Shown here piece by piece: positions 62,934 to 64,000 of a stretch of 64,000 nucleotides of DNA. Position numbers and translations under genes: made by a program. Within the stretch, counting starts at the first letter, position 1, and each line of letters starts with the position of its first letter. The DNA comes from an uncultured Actinomycetes bacterium (GTDB taxonomy: Bacteria; Actinomycetota; Acidimicrobiia; Acidimicrobiales; RAAP-2). Below the pieces are notes generated by a model, which was not told where the DNA came from, searched no databases, and saw nothing but the letters and a program-made list of their open reading frames with translations. The stretch is from contig CAIUMH010000031.1 of the NCBI GenBank assembly GCA_903900235.1, forward strand, positions 1 to 64,000, in the 5' to 3' direction.

Positions 62934-64000
62934 TCAGCCGGCGGGCTTCTCTCGCTTGTGGTCCCGGATCATGAATGAGCAGATCACCCCGATGAAGCAC
63001 ACCGCCGCCCCGACGGTGAAGGGGACGTGGAACGTCGACAGGAGAGCCGACGCATCGTGGGTTTCGAGCAGACCGCGGCGCTTGGCCACTCCCTGCTGGA
63101 TGGTGATGAGCACCTGGATCCCGGCGACCTCGCCGACCTGCATCGCCAGCATCTGGGCGGCGGACATCACACCCATCTCGTTGGCCGCCACTTCATTGGC
63201 CATGGTCGAGCTCGTCGACGGCATGGCCACGCCCATGCCGAGGCCAGAGAGGGCCAGCGCCACGATGATCATGATCAGTGGGGTCCCCGTCACACAGCAG
63301 GCGAAGATCACCATGGACACAGTGAGCATGATCGACCCCGCAATGGTCGAGGTGCGCTCCCCGATCTTGACGGCGAGATAGCCGGCGATGGGCGAAGAGA
63401 TGGCGAAGGCCAGAGGCCGGGCGATGGCCACGCCGCCAACCTGCCCGATCGAGTACTGATAGCCCTCCTCCATCAACAGTGGGAAGAGATAGAACGCACC
63501 GAAATAGGCAAAGTTTGACGTCGATCGGATCACCATGGGCATCACGAAGTTGCGCTTGGAGAAGTAGGCCGCCGGGATGAGCGGGTTCGATGAGCGCTGA
63601 ATGCTCCGAACAAACAGGGCGATACTGACAGCACCGATGGCCCAACAAGCCATCGGCACTGGTGCCGTCCACCCCTGGAGCGGCGAAAGCGAGAGTGCCA
63701 GCATCACAAGGGTCACACCCACCGACAAGGTGGTCGACCCATACCAGTCCATGGTCTTGAAGTTGGTCTTGGCCCGCAACTTGTCGGCGGCGTGCTCCTC
63801 ATGGGACCCGTGGTGGCCCGGGAGGATCACCGCAACAACACAGAAGGCCGCGATCAGGAGCACGAGCTGCATCCAAAAGAGTGCTCGCCAGCCGAAGAAC
63901 TCGATGATCGGTGATCCGAGCGACACACCAATAACTGGTCCGCCCGCACCGACAAGGGTCCACCAGCCCATTGCCTTGACTCGATCTTCTGGCTTGAAGG
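62934..64000 (-). CDS. MFS transporter, 5'-truncated by window end
   Basis: Multiple TM segments; GAGGPVIGVSLGSPIIEFFGWRALFWMQLVLL; in-frame reading FKPEDRVKAMGWW continues to the window edge. Confidence 0.9.
   Translation of the reverse strand, partial: FKPEDRVKAMGWWTLVGAGGPVIGVSLGSPIIEFFGWRALFWMQLVLLIAAFCVVAVILPGHHGSHEEHAADKLRAKTNFKTMDWYGSTTLSVGVTLVMLALSLSPLQGWTAPVPMACWAIGAVSIALFVRSIQRSSNPLIPAAYFSKRNFVMPMVIRSTSNFAYFGAFYLFPLLMEEGYQYSIGQVGGVAIARPLAFAISSPIAGYLAVKIGERTSTIAGSIMLTVSMVIFACCVTGTPLIMIIVALALSGLGMGVAMPSTSSTMANEVAANEMGVMSAAQMLAMQVGEVAGIQVLITIQQGVAKRRGLLETHDASALLSTFHVPFTVGAAVCFIGVICSFMIRDHKREKPAG

Overview
High-GC actinobacterial chromosomal window, probably Acidimicrobiia-like judging from gene content and product style. 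It is almost entirely protein-coding. I found no CRISPR array, transposase, rRNA or tRNA. Main blocks: (i) a rearranged SUF Fe-S assembly locus (sufS-sufU on +; sufC, Rieske ferredoxin, sufD and a detached sufB on -); (ii) hydrolases, secreted redox proteins (Rieske lipoprotein, PHM-like copper monooxygenase), mutY, an acyl-CoA dehydrogenase, an NlpC/P60 endopeptidase and lgt; (iii) a lipid/steroid-type beta-oxidation block (SDR, acyl-CoA synthetase, FadA5-like thiolase, enoyl-CoA hydratase, thioesterase, MFS) with two identical KstR-like palindromes; (iv) a large branched-chain amino acid and serine biosynthesis block (cimA, ilvE, leuB, greA, leuCD, leuA, vapBC, serA, aminotransferase, serC, ilvC, ilvN, ilvB); (v) gatCAB and an MFS gene truncated by the window end. 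The most interesting signals lie outside the ORF track. There are three candidate ribosome-mediated attenuators upstream of leuA (peptide MTTTNVLLLL*), ilvB (MSSDLLRPALVVVVR*) and leuB-ilvE-cimA (MRDSNRVGIIG*). Each is a very short ORF ending in TAG and followed by a terminator-like hairpin. There is also a pair of identical 14-bp operator palindromes over lipid-catabolism promoters, a 3' remnant of a large membrane protein inside the split suf locus, and an in-frame (Glu-His)7 hexanucleotide repeat at the start of cimA.
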